Positions 8,219 to 18,876 of a DNA stretch of 51,384 nucleotides are shown piece by piece. The notes below the pieces were generated by a model. It ran no database searches and was not told the DNA's origin. It was given only the letters and a program-made list of their open reading frames with translations. The DNA comes from Sulfurimonas sp. Lineage in GTDB: Bacteria > Campylobacterota > Campylobacteria > Campylobacterales > Sulfurimonadaceae. The position numbers and the translations under genes are program-made. The DNA lies in assembly GCF_026988655.1 (NCBI RefSeq), contig NZ_JALSKT010000041.1, forward strand, positions 1 through 51,384. Direction: 5' to 3'. Every line of letters begins with the position of its first letter. Within the stretch, counting starts at the first letter, position 1.

Positions 8219-9577
8219 CTATTTTGTTATCTTAAAAGTCATCGTTCTATTTGTATAATCTTCATCTACAACTTCGACGGCATAGTTTGTAGATGAGCCA
8301 CCATAAAGGTTTGTTTGAGATGATGAAATCACATCACCTAGAGTATAAACATCATCAAAATCAGCTTCTATACCTTCTGTAGAGGTCATATTTGGTGCTG
8401 TATCTTTTTCTACTAAAGCAACTTTATAGTGATTGTATCTTGATTGATATCCATCTTCATTATTTGTGCTTTTGTCTTCATCAACATGATAAAGCATTCC
8501 AAAAAGTCTGTTGTCTGTAAACCTATTATCAGCCTGCGCAAAAGAGATGTCAGAATTTTCTTTTTTCGTATCTCTACATTCAAGTAAAAAATATTCATTT
8601 GTTTTGGAAGTTTGCAATTTTACTAACTGTTCAGCATCACAAGAAATTGTAAGGACTGTACTCTTACTTACCTCAGTAAGATTTACATCCAGACCTGCGT
8701 CAATTTTATTAAATGCTGAGTATTGTGTCGGTGTATCGCCCGCATAGGTGTCACGTAAAGAATACGCCCAAGAACCACCACTCATAATATCGTACCAACC
8801 AAGACCCGAACCACCACCGTCATCATAATAGTCATCTAAACTAAAAAGCGCATGTCCAAGTTCATGACAAATAATTCCTATCGTAGCTTTATGCTCATCG
8901 TGCTTGGCTCCAAAACGGGTATAAGAGCCTGAAGTAGCATTATCTCCTGTATATTTCATCACTGTCACACCATCTACGCTAGGTGCATTATTACTTGAAA
9001 ATGACCATTGGTGTGCCCAAATGGAGTGATCTGTAGGATCTCCATAAGACATTTCACCACCAGCAACGATGAAAATTATCTGCAACTCTTTAGCATCTAC
9101 ATTTCCATCATGATTTAAATCTAAGGCTGCAAAATCCATACTATTGACAAGGGCACTACTTGTGATAGCATTTCGTATTTCCGTGTCTCTAAACGCAGTA
9201 TCATCACTCCCTCCGGGATGATTTTTCCCCATTGACACACTGATAATCCCATCATTAGCTGTCCCTGAAGACTCTTGTACGGGTACAAATTCAATCTCGC
9301 CTAAGGTATTCTCATCATACCACCTATTCACAGAGTTAAAAGATGTATTGAAAATCTTATCTTGCCAAACTTTCGGGTCGTTTTCACTATAATCATTCCA
9401 ATTCATCAGCACAACGAGGGTTGGAACTCTTTGTATATTCGATCTAGACGCAGAAATAGGGTTCTCATTTTGAACTTGCGTATCGTTTGTTGTTTTCTCT
9501 TCTGACACTTCACAAGCACTAAAAACTAAACAAACACAGACCAATAACAGTGATTTAACTCTTTTTGTTATAAACAT
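8219..9577 (-). CDS. M6-family zinc metalloprotease, predicted lipoprotein
   Basis: A 452-residue secreted protein. The N-terminus MFITKRVKSLLLVCVCLVFSAC is a lipoprotein signal with lipobox FSAC. The catalytic zinc motif HELGH starts at His238, followed by the M6-like FSLDDYYDDGGG and WYDIMSGGSWAY. Before it, DLNHDGNVDAKELQIIFIVAGGE resembles an EF-hand-like calcium loop common in this family. Family members cut extracellular proteins. An upstream in-frame ATG at 9622 is rejected because the signal peptide starts at 9577, with TGGAAG ahead. It is first in a run with the small exported protein and the antiporter. Confidence 0.8.
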   Translation of the reverse strand: MFITKRVKSLLLVCVCLVFSACEVSEEKTTNDTQVQNENPISASRSNIQRVPTLVVLMNWNDYSENDPKVWQDKIFNTSFNSVNRWYDENTLGEIEFVPVQESSGTANDGIISVSMGKNHPGGSDDTAFRDTEIRNAITSSALVNSMDFAALDLNHDGNVDAKELQIIFIVAGGEMSYGDPTDHSIWAHQWSFSSNNAPSVDGVTVMKYTGDNATSGSYTRFGAKHDEHKATIGIICHELGHALFSLDDYYDDGGGSGLGWYDIMSGGSWAYSLRDTYAGDTPTQYSAFNKIDAGLDVNLTEVSKSTVLTISCDAEQLVKLQTSKTNEYFLLECRDTKKENSDISFAQADNRFTDNRLFGMLYHVDEDKSTNNEDGYQSRYNHYKVALVEKDTAPNMTSTEGIEADFDDVYTLGDVISSSQTNLYGGSSTNYAVEVVDEDYTNRTMTFKITK

Positions 9578-9674
9578 ACACTTCCATTTTTCATCTTTAA
9601 TAATTATATATAATAGTAGCAAAATCTGCTGAAATAAATCTGTAACTTAAATAAGAACTTAAAGGATTTTATAT

Positions 9675-9697
9675 TATAATCGCGGTTAATTATTAAC
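9675..9697 (+). promoter_or_regulatory. pyrG promoter with a palindrome at the start site
   Basis: TATAAT (9675-9680) is followed by CGCG and then GTTAATTATTAAC, a perfect inverted repeat (GTTAAT-T-ATTAAC, 9685-9697) at or just after the predicted transcription start. A ribosome binding site TGGAGA and the pyrG ATG at 9713 follow. The palindrome could be an operator or an initially transcribed attenuation element. Confidence 0.5.
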
Positions 9698-9712
9698 TAT
9701 GGAGATTTTTAT

Positions 9713-11332
9713 ATGACGAAATACATTTTTGTAACTGGTGGGGTTTTAAGCTCCCTTGGAAAAGGGATAACAGCAGCTAGTATTGGTACTTTGCTTAAAC
9801 ACGCAGGCAAAAATGTAGGTATGCTAAAAATCGATCCATACATCAACGTTGACCCTGGAACGATGTCTCCTTTGGAACATGGGGAGGTTTTTGTAACAAA
9901 AGATGGGGCAGAAACTGACCTTGATATTGGGAACTATGAAAGATTTTTAGACAAAGCTTTTTTAAAATCAGCCAACTTCACAACAGGGCAGGTTTATTCA
10001 AGCGTTATCGAACGTGAACGTGCTGGTGGTTACCTGGGACAAACGATTCAAGTCGTACCACACATCGTAGGTGAAATCGTCAAACGTATCAAAGAAGCAG
10101 GTGAGGGGCATGACATCCTCGTTGTTGAGCTTGGTGGAACAGTTGGTGACATTGAAGGACTCCCATTTATGGAAGCTATTCGTCAAATGAAATTTGATGA
10201 TGACGTATCTCAAACTCTTTTCGTTCATGTAACTTTGATTCCATACATCAAAGCGGCTGGAGAGATGAAGTCAAAACCAACACAACATTCAGTTCAAGAA
10301 CTTCGTCGTATCGGTATAACACCACAAATGATTATTGCAAGAAGTGAAAATGCACTGCCAAAAACATTTAAGAAAAAGCTTGCAATGAGCTGTGATGTTG
10401 CCCCAGAATGTGTCATCGAAGCACTTGACGCTGCATCTATCTATGATGTGCCAATGTCATTTTTAAGACAAAATATTTTAAAACCTATCGCAAAAGAGTT
10501 AGATCTTGGTGAAATCGTACCAGATATGGAAGAGTGGGATGCACTTGTAAAGAAAATCGTACAACCTAAAGGTAAAGTAGTCATTGGTTTTGTAGGAAAA
10601 TATTTAGCACTCAAAGAGTCTTATAAATCTTTAACAGAGGCACTTATCCATGCTGGAGCACACCTTGACACTCGTGTTGAGATATGTTGGGTTGACTCAG
10701 AAGAGGTAGAAGAAAGAGGAGCTGAGTCGCTCCTAGGAGACTGTGATGGTATCTTGGTTGCAGGTGGCTTTGGAAACCGTGGTGTTGAGGGTAAAATTCA
10801 AGCTATTGAGTATGCTCGTGTGAATAAAGTTCCTTATCTTGGCATCTGTCTTGGTATGCAATTAACACTTGTAGAGTACGCAAGAAATGTCCTTGGACTT
10901 GAAAATGCAAACTCAGTAGAGTTTGATGAAAACACAGCACATCCAATGATTTATCTTATCGATAACTTTCTTGACCAAAGCGGAGGAATGCAACTTCGAA
11001 CACATAAATCACCAATGGGTGGAACACTGCGTTTAGGTGAATACCCATGTGACACAAAAGAGGGATCAATTTTACGAGAAGCATACAATGGTAAAAAAAC
11101 AATTTTTGAGAGACACCGTCATCGTTATGAAGCAAATCCTGCCTACAGAGAACAACTTGAGAGTGCTGGTATGATTGTTACAGGTGAGTCCAATGGTCTT
11201 ATTGAAACAGTTGAGATAGAAGGGCATCCATGGTTTTTAGGTGTTCAATTTCATCCAGAATTCACATCTCGCCTACAAACACCAAATCCTTCAATACTTG
11301 CCTTTGTAAATGCTAGTGTGAATGCTGAATAA
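9713..11332 (+). CDS. pyrG: CTP synthase (glutamine hydrolysing)
   Basis: A 539-residue two-domain enzyme converting UTP to CTP with glutamine as nitrogen donor. The N-terminal synthetase domain opens with [20 protein letters not shown] and contains [26 protein letters not shown]. The C-terminal class I amidotransferase domain has LGICLGMQL with the nucleophile cysteine and FHPEF for the catalytic His-Glu. Length is standard. The stop overlaps the recJ start by 11 bases, so the pair is probably coupled. Confidence 0.96.
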   Translation: MTKYIFVTGGVLSSLGKGITAASIGTLLKHAGKNVGMLKIDPYINVDPGTMSPLEHGEVFVTKDGAETDLDIGNYERFLDKAFLKSANFTTGQVYSSVIERERAGGYLGQTIQVVPHIVGEIVKRIKEAGEGHDILVVELGGTVGDIEGLPFMEAIRQMKFDDDVSQTLFVHVTLIPYIKAAGEMKSKPTQHSVQELRRIGITPQMIIARSENALPKTFKKKLAMSCDVAPECVIEALDAASIYDVPMSFLRQNILKPIAKELDLGEIVPDMEEWDALVKKIVQPKGKVVIGFVGKYLALKESYKSLTEALIHAGAHLDTRVEICWVDSEEVEERGAESLLGDCDGILVAGGFGNRGVEGKIQAIEYARVNKVPYLGICLGMQLTLVEYARNVLGLENANSVEFDENTAHPMIYLIDNFLDQSGGMQLRTHKSPMGGTLRLGEYPCDTKEGSILREAYNGKKTIFERHRHRYEANPAYREQLESAGMIVTGESNGLIETVEIEGHPWFLGVQFHPEFTSRLQTPNPSILAFVNASVNAE

Positions 11333-12911
11333 CACACAAGAACTTAGCAAATCAAATCTTTTTGAACTCCTTTCACAAAGGTTTGATTCTGAAGACAAAA
11401 AACTCTCACAGATTCCAAATCCTGCACTCTTACTAAATGCAACAAAAGCAGCACAAAAAATTGCTGAAGCAATTCAATCGAAAAAACGTATAACACTTGT
11501 TGGTGACTATGATGTTGATGGGGTGAGTTCAACCGCTATCATGGTTGATTTTTTTCGACAAATTCCTTATCCTCTTGAAGCTATCATTCCTAACAGGTTT
11601 CGTGATGGTTATGGTGTGAGTCCTAATGTCTTAGAGCGTATAGATGTAGACTTAGTCATCACAGTTGATAATGGTATATCAGCCATTGAAGCTGCTAAAA
11701 TTTGCAAAGAGAGAGGCATTGAGCTTATCATCACAGATCATCACACACCCTCAGATGTTTTACCAGAAGCTTTTGCCATAGTTGATCCAAAACTACCAGA
11801 TGACACGTATCCTTTCACTGAGATATGTGGAGCCGAGGTCGCATGGCTACTTTTAGCGCTTGTCAAAAAAGAGCTGCGTTTAAACATTGATATGAAACAG
11901 TTTTTAGATATTTTAGCCATTGCAATTATCGCTGATATTATGCCACTCGTCAACATCAACCGTACACTTGTCAAAGAGGGTTTAAAACTGATGATGACAT
12001 CTAAGAGACCCTCTTCAGTTATTATCCGAGATTTTTTAAATAAATCAAAAATCACAAGTGAAGATATTGCTTTTCAAATTGCACCTAGAATAAACTCAGC
12101 TGGACGACTTGAAGATGCTTCTATCGCCTTGGAGTTTTTTACAGCCAAAGACAATCATGCTGCATATAAACAGTTTGAACTCTTAGGCAAGCTCAATGAA
12201 CTTCGTAAAGAAACAGAGATACAAACAACACAAGAAGCTATCAAATCAGTAGATGCAGATGACCTTGTCATAGTTGTAGCAGGAGAGGGCTGGCATGAGG
12301 GTGTAGTAGGTATTGTAGCTGCACGTTTAGTTGATAAATTTGGGCGTCCGGCTATTGTTCTGAGTGTAGAAAACGGTAATGCAAAAGGGAGTGCAAGAAG
12401 TATTGGCGATGTCAATATTTATGAGCTTATCAAAGCAAATGAACACTTGTTAACTAAGTTTGGTGGACATAAAATGGCCGCTGGATTAGGGCTTTTAGAA
12501 GAAAACATTGCTGCCTTTAAAAAAGCTATCAACGAGACTGCAAAAAATATTCCTGATGAAGATTTTATCCCAAAAGAGCAGGTGAGTGGCATACTTTGCA
12601 CTGATGATATCGACACAGAACTTTTAGGACTTTTAGAACAGTTTGAACCTTTTGGTGAGGCAAATCCCCGACCTACATTTTTAATAAAAGATGCTGAAGT
12701 AGTGAGCATAAAACTTATGGGCGCAGATAAATCTCACTCCAGGATTGAGATACGACAATACCCACATCAAAGAAAAACTATAGAAGTTATTGCCTTTAGA
12801 AAAGTTTTTGAAATGCCAGAAGATAAAAAGATAACTTGTAGCTATAGTGTTGCAAAAAATGAATTTAATGGTAAAATATCTGCACAACTTCTTGTAAACA
12901 AGATTTTTTAA
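11322..12911 (+). CDS. recJ: Single-stranded-DNA-specific exonuclease RecJ
   Basis: A 529-residue DHH-superfamily 5'-3' exonuclease. Motif I is [12 protein letters not shown], motif II VDNGI, motif III the DHH signature ITDHHTPSD, and a later GRLEDAS region. The DHHA1 domain contains [13 protein letters not shown] and GSARS. RecJ acts in RecF-type recombination, mismatch repair and replication fork repair. It starts inside the last codons of pyrG and is followed 20 bases later by the WD40-like gene. Confidence 0.93.
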   Translation: MLNNTQELSKSNLFELLSQRFDSEDKKLSQIPNPALLLNATKAAQKIAEAIQSKKRITLVGDYDVDGVSSTAIMVDFFRQIPYPLEAIIPNRFRDGYGVSPNVLERIDVDLVITVDNGISAIEAAKICKERGIELIITDHHTPSDVLPEAFAIVDPKLPDDTYPFTEICGAEVAWLLLALVKKELRLNIDMKQFLDILAIAIIADIMPLVNINRTLVKEGLKLMMTSKRPSSVIIRDFLNKSKITSEDIAFQIAPRINSAGRLEDASIALEFFTAKDNHAAYKQFELLGKLNELRKETEIQTTQEAIKSVDADDLVIVVAGEGWHEGVVGIVAARLVDKFGRPAIVLSVENGNAKGSARSIGDVNIYELIKANEHLLTKFGGHKMAAGLGLLEENIAAFKKAINETAKNIPDEDFIPKEQVSGILCTDDIDTELLGLLEQFEPFGEANPRPTFLIKDAEVVSIKLMGADKSHSRIEIRQYPHQRKTIEVIAFRKVFEMPEDKKITCSYSVAKNEFNGKISAQLLVNKIF

Positions 12912-12931
12912 AAATTAACGGAGATAACCCA

Positions 12932-14911
12932 ATGTATAGCCTAGAACAGCTTACAAGCAATCTTACTGCGTTTAATACCACACAAAAACTACTCGCTATA
13001 GCTAATGATGAGCAAATAGATATCTATTCACAAGATAATCAACTCCTTAAAAGCATCCAAACGGATGAGGGTAGCATAGAAAAGATATACTTCATACCAG
13101 ATACAGCCTATCTTTTATGCAGCACAAAAACCGGTAGAGTGATGATTTATAATTACAAAAACAAACCTTTTGGTTCTCGTCTGTACTCTTTTGTCAAACA
13201 GTATAAAACACAAAAACAAAAAAAGATGACTTGTGCTGCGTTTAAAGATAGACGTATTGCCATAGCTAGTTCTGAGGGCATTATTATGCTCATAGGTCTC
13301 TATTCTCAGGAAGTACAGCAAAAATTCAAACCAACACATTCCACAATTTCTGCTATGACATTTACTAACGCTAACAAACTTATCAGTGCAGAAGTACAGG
13401 GTGATATTTTTATTCATAAGCTTGACAACTCTCAGGCAATGCAGACAATACACACTGCCTTGTATGCCATCAAACAACTACTTTCAATCCCAAATACAGA
13501 CTTTATAATCGTCTATACAGGGACAAATAAACTTGCACTTTTGGATATTAAAAGTGCAAAGGTCGTTGATTTTAACTATTTTAATTTTGCTCAGGATATC
13601 GCTTATATTGAACTAACACCAGAAGATAACCTGTTAGTTATTTTAGCCAATAAAGAGACAAAAGAGATTCAACTCCAACAAGCAAAAGAGATTCATTCTC
13701 TTATCTTGCATAATATGATTATAGAAGCCTATCAATTAGTTGAAAAAGAACCATGGCTCAAAAATACTCAAGAGTATAATGCTTTAGAGAAAATTTATTT
13801 TACACAATATCTTAGCGCAACAAAAGCACTCATCAATGCAGATGTGCAACAAGCACACAATATCATGGACGCATATCTACTCACACAAAGTAAAAAAGAT
13901 GATGTGACCCTTCTTTTTAATGCTTACAAAGAGTATGAACGCTTTAAAGTACTCAGCAATGAACGTAAATATGCACCTGCTTATGCTTTAAGTGATCGCT
14001 ATGCTCCTTTAAAATATTCTCCCCAATATAAAAGTATGGAAGCCGATTTCAAACATGCATATATGCTTGCACAAAGGGCAATTGTTAAAGGAAAATATAC
14101 TTTAGCCAAAGAGCATCTCTCTCCCTATCTTACAGTCCTTTCTAAAAAAGAGATACTCAATCTTATTTTAAAATATAACAAAGATTTTTTAGACTTCTTA
14201 GCCTATATTAAAGAAGAAGATTATGAAAATATCAGTAAACTTTTAAACAAGTATCCTGTTTTTTACGAAATTCCTCCCTACATAACGCTTCAAGAACAAG
14301 CAAAATCTTCGCTTTTAGAGATTAAAGAGCTAATAAACGCAGCTGACACGACAAAAGCCCTGCAAAAAATAAACAGACTCCAGTATATTCCAACACTGCG
14401 TTTAGAACTTGAGCAACTCCGTACAGATGCCATAGCAGTAGAGCAATTACTTAAAAACTATGAAGAAAATAATTTTCGCCGTTGTTATGAAATTTTGGAT
14501 GAACAAAACCATATCTTTACAAATCTTGAGTTAAATAAGCTCTTAGAAAATCATTGGAAGAATCTCATGCAACAATGCGAACAACATGCACTGCAAGGAA
14601 ACGTTAAAGCCATAAAAAGTACCTTACGTGGACTTATTACTGTTAAAACGCGTTCTAAGCAGATAGGGGATTTACTCAGACTAGGCTTTCGTGTCGAAAT
14701 AGCTAAAAAAATACAAAATCTAGAATATTCAAGTGCCGAGGCCCTTATATACTCTTATATAGATATTTTTGGAATTGATAAAGAACTACAAAACTTAATG
14801 AAAAAATATGAAAAAGATTCCTATAAAACTCTCGCACTTACAACACATAAAATGCACAGATTACCAAGAGATGCTTGGCTTCATAATGAACTTATAGTTG
14901 CTAATCACTGA
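12932..14911 (+). CDS. WD40-like beta-propeller protein with helical-repeat C-terminus, function unknown
   Basis: A 659-residue protein without signal peptide. Residues 1 to about 250 show short beta-strand repeats such as KLLAIANDEQIDIYSQDNQLLKSI, AYLLCSTKTGRVMIYNY, RIAIASSEGIIMLIGLYS and KLISAEVQGDIFIHKLDN, typical of WD40 or similar propeller blades. From about 270 it is almost all helical, with TPR-like Tyr/Ala/Leu patterns. This is a scaffold architecture; no catalytic motif is seen. It follows recJ closely, but that says little about role. It ends convergent with fliI, overlapping it by seven bases. Confidence 0.6.
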   Translation: MYSLEQLTSNLTAFNTTQKLLAIANDEQIDIYSQDNQLLKSIQTDEGSIEKIYFIPDTAYLLCSTKTGRVMIYNYKNKPFGSRLYSFVKQYKTQKQKKMTCAAFKDRRIAIASSEGIIMLIGLYSQEVQQKFKPTHSTISAMTFTNANKLISAEVQGDIFIHKLDNSQAMQTIHTALYAIKQLLSIPNTDFIIVYTGTNKLALLDIKSAKVVDFNYFNFAQDIAYIELTPEDNLLVILANKETKEIQLQQAKEIHSLILHNMIIEAYQLVEKEPWLKNTQEYNALEKIYFTQYLSATKALINADVQQAHNIMDAYLLTQSKKDDVTLLFNAYKEYERFKVLSNERKYAPAYALSDRYAPLKYSPQYKSMEADFKHAYMLAQRAIVKGKYTLAKEHLSPYLTVLSKKEILNLILKYNKDFLDFLAYIKEEDYENISKLLNKYPVFYEIPPYITLQEQAKSSLLEIKELINAADTTKALQKINRLQYIPTLRLELEQLRTDAIAVEQLLKNYEENNFRRCYEILDEQNHIFTNLELNKLLENHWKNLMQQCEQHALQGNVKAIKSTLRGLITVKTRSKQIGDLLRLGFRVEIAKKIQNLEYSSAEALIYSYIDIFGIDKELQNLMKKYEKDSYKTLALTTHKMHRLPRDAWLHNELIVANH

Positions 14912-16215
14912 GATAGCATAAGCGATGTCAACTCTTCTCTTGTCTCTTCAAAAGCAACATAGAAACTTGCACCTTGAGAGATAAAACGCTCCATTTTTTC
15001 CTTTTTATCTATCGCCTCATCAAGCTCAGCATCACTCCCTTTGACATATGCTCCGATACGTATAAGCATTTCATTCTCTTTTAACAATGTATAGAGTCTT
15101 CTAAACTTTATAGCAGCTTTAAAATGTTCTTGACTTATAATATCATTCATAACCCTTGATGCAGAATTTAGAATGTGAATAGGGGGATAGATACCAAAAT
15201 CTGTCATCTCCCGAGAGAGTACAATGTGACCATCTAAAATAGATCGTGACTGATCTGCAATTGGGTCACTCATATCATCACCCTCAATTAAAACCGTAAA
15301 AAAAGCAGTAATAGAGCCTTTTCCCTCTTCCTTTCCTGCACGTTCCATAAGTTGTGGTAAAAGAGTTAAAGAAGATGGAGGATACCCCTTAGAAGTTGGT
15401 GGTTCACCAAGAGCAAGCCCAATTTCACGCTGTGCCATAGCAAAACGTGTAACAGAATCCATAATAAAAAGAACATCTTCATTTTTATCTTTAAAATATT
15501 CAGCAACACTCATCGCAGCAAAAGCACCATACTTACGCATCAAAGGAGAATCATCTGATGTTGCTACGATAATAACAGTATTTGTCAAATCACCACCAAG
15601 GTTTTTTTCTATAAACTCAGGCACTTCACGACCACGCTCACCAATCAGTGCAACTATTTTTATAGGCGCATCTGCACCACGGACTATCATTCCCATCAGT
15701 GTAGATTTTCCAACACCACTTCCTGCAAAGATACCGAGCTTTTGACCTTTTCCACAAGTTAAAAGTCCATCAATAGACTTTACTCCAACGCTAAAAACTT
15801 CATCTATCATACCACGATTCATTGCAGCAATAGGGGCTTTTATAATGGGGGAGAGTTCTGAGTCGTTTATAGTGCCCCTCCCGTCAATTGGGCGCATAAA
15901 TGGATCAACAACACGACCAAGCAGGGAAGGACCAACTGGGATATTTAATCCAGTAGAGTCTAAAAAAACCTTATCATTTGAACGAAAACCCTCAACAAAA
16001 CTAAATGGGGTGATATAAAAGCTATTACCATCAATCTCTGTCACCATGCCAACAGTCTCTTTCTCTGTTTCATTGGAGACAATTTTTACCATATCACTTA
16101 TGCTTACATTTAATCCTTTTGCTGTAATAACAGTTGCATTAATCTTAACAACCGTTCCAAAAGATACAGAATAGTTTTTATTTGCAAGTCTCTCTTTAAG
16201 TGATGAAAGTGGCAT
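14905..16215 (-). CDS. fliI: Flagellar export ATPase FliI
   Basis: A 436-residue RecA-fold ATPase of the flagellar/type III secretion family. Walker A is FAGSGVGKSTLMGM near residue 165, the ERGREVPEF arm follows, Walker B is VLFIMDSVTRFAMAQREIGLALGEPP, and ILDGHIVLSREMTDFGIYPPI is the conserved C-terminal part. FliI helps deliver flagellar substrates to the export gate. It is last in the minus-strand run ksgA-rnj-folE-fliI, three bases after folE. Other flagellar genes are absent except fliW, 13 kb away, so flagellar genes are dispersed as in other Campylobacterota. Confidence 0.92.
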   Translation of the reverse strand: MPLSSLKERLANKNYSVSFGTVVKINATVITAKGLNVSISDMVKIVSNETEKETVGMVTEIDGNSFYITPFSFVEGFRSNDKVFLDSTGLNIPVGPSLLGRVVDPFMRPIDGRGTINDSELSPIIKAPIAAMNRGMIDEVFSVGVKSIDGLLTCGKGQKLGIFAGSGVGKSTLMGMIVRGADAPIKIVALIGERGREVPEFIEKNLGGDLTNTVIIVATSDDSPLMRKYGAFAAMSVAEYFKDKNEDVLFIMDSVTRFAMAQREIGLALGEPPTSKGYPPSSLTLLPQLMERAGKEEGKGSITAFFTVLIEGDDMSDPIADQSRSILDGHIVLSREMTDFGIYPPIHILNSASRVMNDIISQEHFKAAIKFRRLYTLLKENEMLIRIGAYVKGSDAELDEAIDKKEKMERFISQGASFYVAFEETREELTSLMLSQ

Positions 16216-16218
16216 TTA

Positions 16219-16803
16219 TTAGTATCTGCTACCAGTAGGAGAATTTATAAGTGAGAAAAACTCACTTCTTGTTTTTTCATCTTTTTTAAACAAACCTCGA
16301 AGCGCTGAAGATGTTGTCGTAGAGTTAATCTTCTCAACACCACGCATCTCCATACACATATGACGTGCCTGAATTACAACTGCTACCCCTTTAGGTGTAA
16401 TTGCATTCATAATAGCATCGGCAATCTGCTCTGTGAGTTGTTCTTGTATCTGCATACGTCGAGCGAATACATTGACAACGCGTGGAATTTTTGAGAGTCC
16501 AACTACCTTACCATCAGGAATATAAGCAACATGCACGCGTCCAATAATTGGAAGTAAGTGATGCTCACAAGTAGAATAAAATTCTATATCTTTTACTAAA
16601 ACCATCTCATCATTTGAACTCGTAAAAAGCGCTTTTTTTAAAATATCGTCTGGGTTCTCTTTATAGCCACCATAGATAAATTCAAAAGATTTTCTCACGC
16701 GAGCAGGAGTATCTAGGAGTCCTTCTCGTTTGGGATCTTCTCCTACATGAGTCATCATTACTTTTACTGCATTTTCAAATGCTTCATTTTTATTGTCTGA
16801 CAA
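16219..16803 (-). CDS. folE: GTP cyclohydrolase I
   Basis: A 194-residue type I enzyme making dihydroneopterin triphosphate from GTP, the first step of folate synthesis. Landmarks are [19 protein letters not shown], the zinc site [31 protein letters not shown], and [15 protein letters not shown]. An extended in-frame upstream stretch to 16887 exists, but homology starts near [12 protein letters not shown] at 16803 has AAAGG seven to eight bases upstream, so a TTG start is preferred. Confidence 0.9.
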   Translation of the reverse strand: MSDNKNEAFENAVKVMMTHVGEDPKREGLLDTPARVRKSFEFIYGGYKENPDDILKKALFTSSNDEMVLVKDIEFYSTCEHHLLPIIGRVHVAYIPDGKVVGLSKIPRVVNVFARRMQIQEQLTEQIADAIMNAITPKGVAVVIQARHMCMEMRGVEKINSTTTSSALRGLFKKDEKTRSEFFSLINSPTGSRY

Positions 16804-16905
16804 GATTATGCCTTTAAGAGTTTTTATTTTGATAGGGTAGCAAGAGTTTGCTGAAAAGATGATGTAATGAGTTCTTCCCTCGGACAAAGTCCTTAGGAAA
16901 TAACT

Positions 16906-18876
16906 TTAGTGAATAAGAATATGTGGAACAATAAGAGGATATTTTTTCATTTTACGGTAAATATGCTTTCTTACAACCTGACGTAGATCACCCTCAAGTG
17001 TTCTATGACTTGCTATAAGTCCCGGTTTCATATTTATCAGAAAGTTTTCTATGATATCTTCCATCTCTTTAGCAAATTGTTTGTCTTTTTTATCTGCAAC
17101 TATACCAAAAGTAGTTACTTTAGGCTTGTCTATCATTTTTGCAGTTTGTTCACTTATTTGAGCAACTATCATAACAACACCATCTGTTGCAAGTTTTTGA
17201 CGATCAAGAACGATGTCATCTTCAATTTCATGATTGTTTTGGTTGTCAATATATGTTTTTCCTGTTTTAACAGTTTTTACTTTTCTCATATATTTTGGCG
17301 CGATTTCAATCTGCTCACCATCTGTCATAAGAAGAATATTTCTCTCAGGAACACCACACATGATACCTGTCTCTTTATGCTTCATAACATGGTTATACTC
17401 TCCATGAATAGGCAAGAAAAATTTAGGATTCACTAAACGAAGCATAAGTTTTTGTTCTTCCATCGAAGCATGACCTGAAACATGCAAGTCTCTTTCATTG
17501 GCGACTTTAGCACCACATTTTTGTAAATGATTGAGCATTTGAGAAATTGAGCCCTCATTTCCTGGAATAGCACGAGAAGAAAGAACAATCAAATCAGATG
17601 GTTTAATTTTGATATGTCTGTGCTCCCCAATCGACATTCTAAAGAGTGCCGAGTTCCCTTCCCCTTGTGAACCTGTTGTCACAATAAGAATATCTTTATC
17701 ATTCATATGTGCCACTTCGTCTGGTTCTACAAAAATATTTTTTGGAAGTTTAATATAGTCATATTGCATAGTAACTTCAAGGTTTCTCTCCATAGATCTA
17801 CCGATAACACACACTTTACGTCCATATTTCATCGCATATTGTATTGCTTGATAGACACGATGAATATTTGAGCTAAATGTAGAAAGTATTACACGTCCTT
17901 CTGCTTTGCTAAATACACGATCAAGTGCAGGTGCAACAGTTAGTTCTGATGGTGTTGGAGTAGGATTATGTGAATTTGTTGAATCACTCATCAAACATAA
18001 AACACCTTTATCACCATAATATGCTAATCTATGTAAATCCGCAGGATAACCATCAACTGGTGTATGATCTATTTTAAAGTCACCAGTATGGATAACTGTT
18101 CCCGCCTCTGTCGTAATAGCGATTGATGAAGCATCAATAATAGAGTGTGTCATATGCATCCACTCTATTTCAAAATCATTTCCAATTTTATACACTTTAC
18201 GCTTTTCAATAGGATTAAAATATTTTCTATGTTCTTTTAAATGATGTTCATCAAATTTATTTCCAATCATAGCTAAAGGAAGCGGTGTTCCATAAAGTGG
18301 AAATTGCATCTCTTTAAAAAGATAAGGAACTGCACCAATATGATCTTCATGAGCATGAGTAATAATTATCCCAACAATTTTATCTTTGATTTCTCTAATA
18401 TATGAAAAGTCAGGGATTAAAATATCAACACCATGCATCTCTTCATCTGGAAAGCTCATACCAACATCCACAAGGATTGCTTCATTCTCAGTTTCAAAAA
18501 CTGCTATATTTCCACCAATTTCCCCTAAACCACCAAGTGGAGTCACACGGACTTTTGCTTTAGAGTTAAGATCAAGTTTATAATGAGGATTTAATCTTTG
18601 TTTATGTGAGTCTTGATTTTTTGAAACAAAAGCTTTTAGTTTTTCATCTATTGGGGAAGCTCCTCTTTTATGACGACCTCTACTTTTGTTTTTGTTGTTG
18701 TTATTTCTTGCATTCGGCTTTGCATTGTTATTTGACTTAGCATTTGCATTATTCTCACCAGCTGGCTTGTTTTGATTGCCATTTGGTCTACGATTATTAT
18801 TTTGTCTTCTGTTGTTATTTGGTTTGTTTTGCGTTTGAGGTTTGCTTGTCGCTACCTCTTGTGTCTCTTCTGCCAT
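16906..18876 (-). CDS. rnj: Ribonuclease J with Asn/Arg-rich N-terminal extension
   Basis: A 656-residue metallo-beta-lactamase/beta-CASP RNase with 5'-exo and endo activity in mRNA decay. The zinc motif HAHEDHIGAVPYL is present, followed by VIHTGDFKIDHTPVDG, LMSDSTN and FLPIHGEYNHVMKHKE. The first ~85 residues are a low-complexity basic tail rich in Asn, Lys and Arg (NKPNNNRRQNNNRRPNGNQN), as known for Helicobacter RNase J, where the tail supports RNA or partner contacts. The start has GGAG ahead of ATG and lies 62 bases inside the upstream ksgA gene. Confidence 0.93.
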   Translation of the reverse strand: MAEETQEVATSKPQTQNKPNNNRRQNNNRRPNGNQNKPAGENNANAKSNNNAKPNARNNNNKNKSRGRHKRGASPIDEKLKAFVSKNQDSHKQRLNPHYKLDLNSKAKVRVTPLGGLGEIGGNIAVFETENEAILVDVGMSFPDEEMHGVDILIPDFSYIREIKDKIVGIIITHAHEDHIGAVPYLFKEMQFPLYGTPLPLAMIGNKFDEHHLKEHRKYFNPIEKRKVYKIGNDFEIEWMHMTHSIIDASSIAITTEAGTVIHTGDFKIDHTPVDGYPADLHRLAYYGDKGVLCLMSDSTNSHNPTPTPSELTVAPALDRVFSKAEGRVILSTFSSNIHRVYQAIQYAMKYGRKVCVIGRSMERNLEVTMQYDYIKLPKNIFVEPDEVAHMNDKDILIVTTGSQGEGNSALFRMSIGEHRHIKIKPSDLIVLSSRAIPGNEGSISQMLNHLQKCGAKVANERDLHVSGHASMEEQKLMLRLVNPKFFLPIHGEYNHVMKHKETGIMCGVPERNILLMTDGEQIEIAPKYMRKVKTVKTGKTYIDNQNNHEIEDDIVLDRQKLATDGVVMIVAQISEQTAKMIDKPKVTTFGIVADKKDKQFAKEMEDIIENFLINMKPGLIASHRTLEGDLRQVVRKHIYRKMKKYPLIVPHILIH

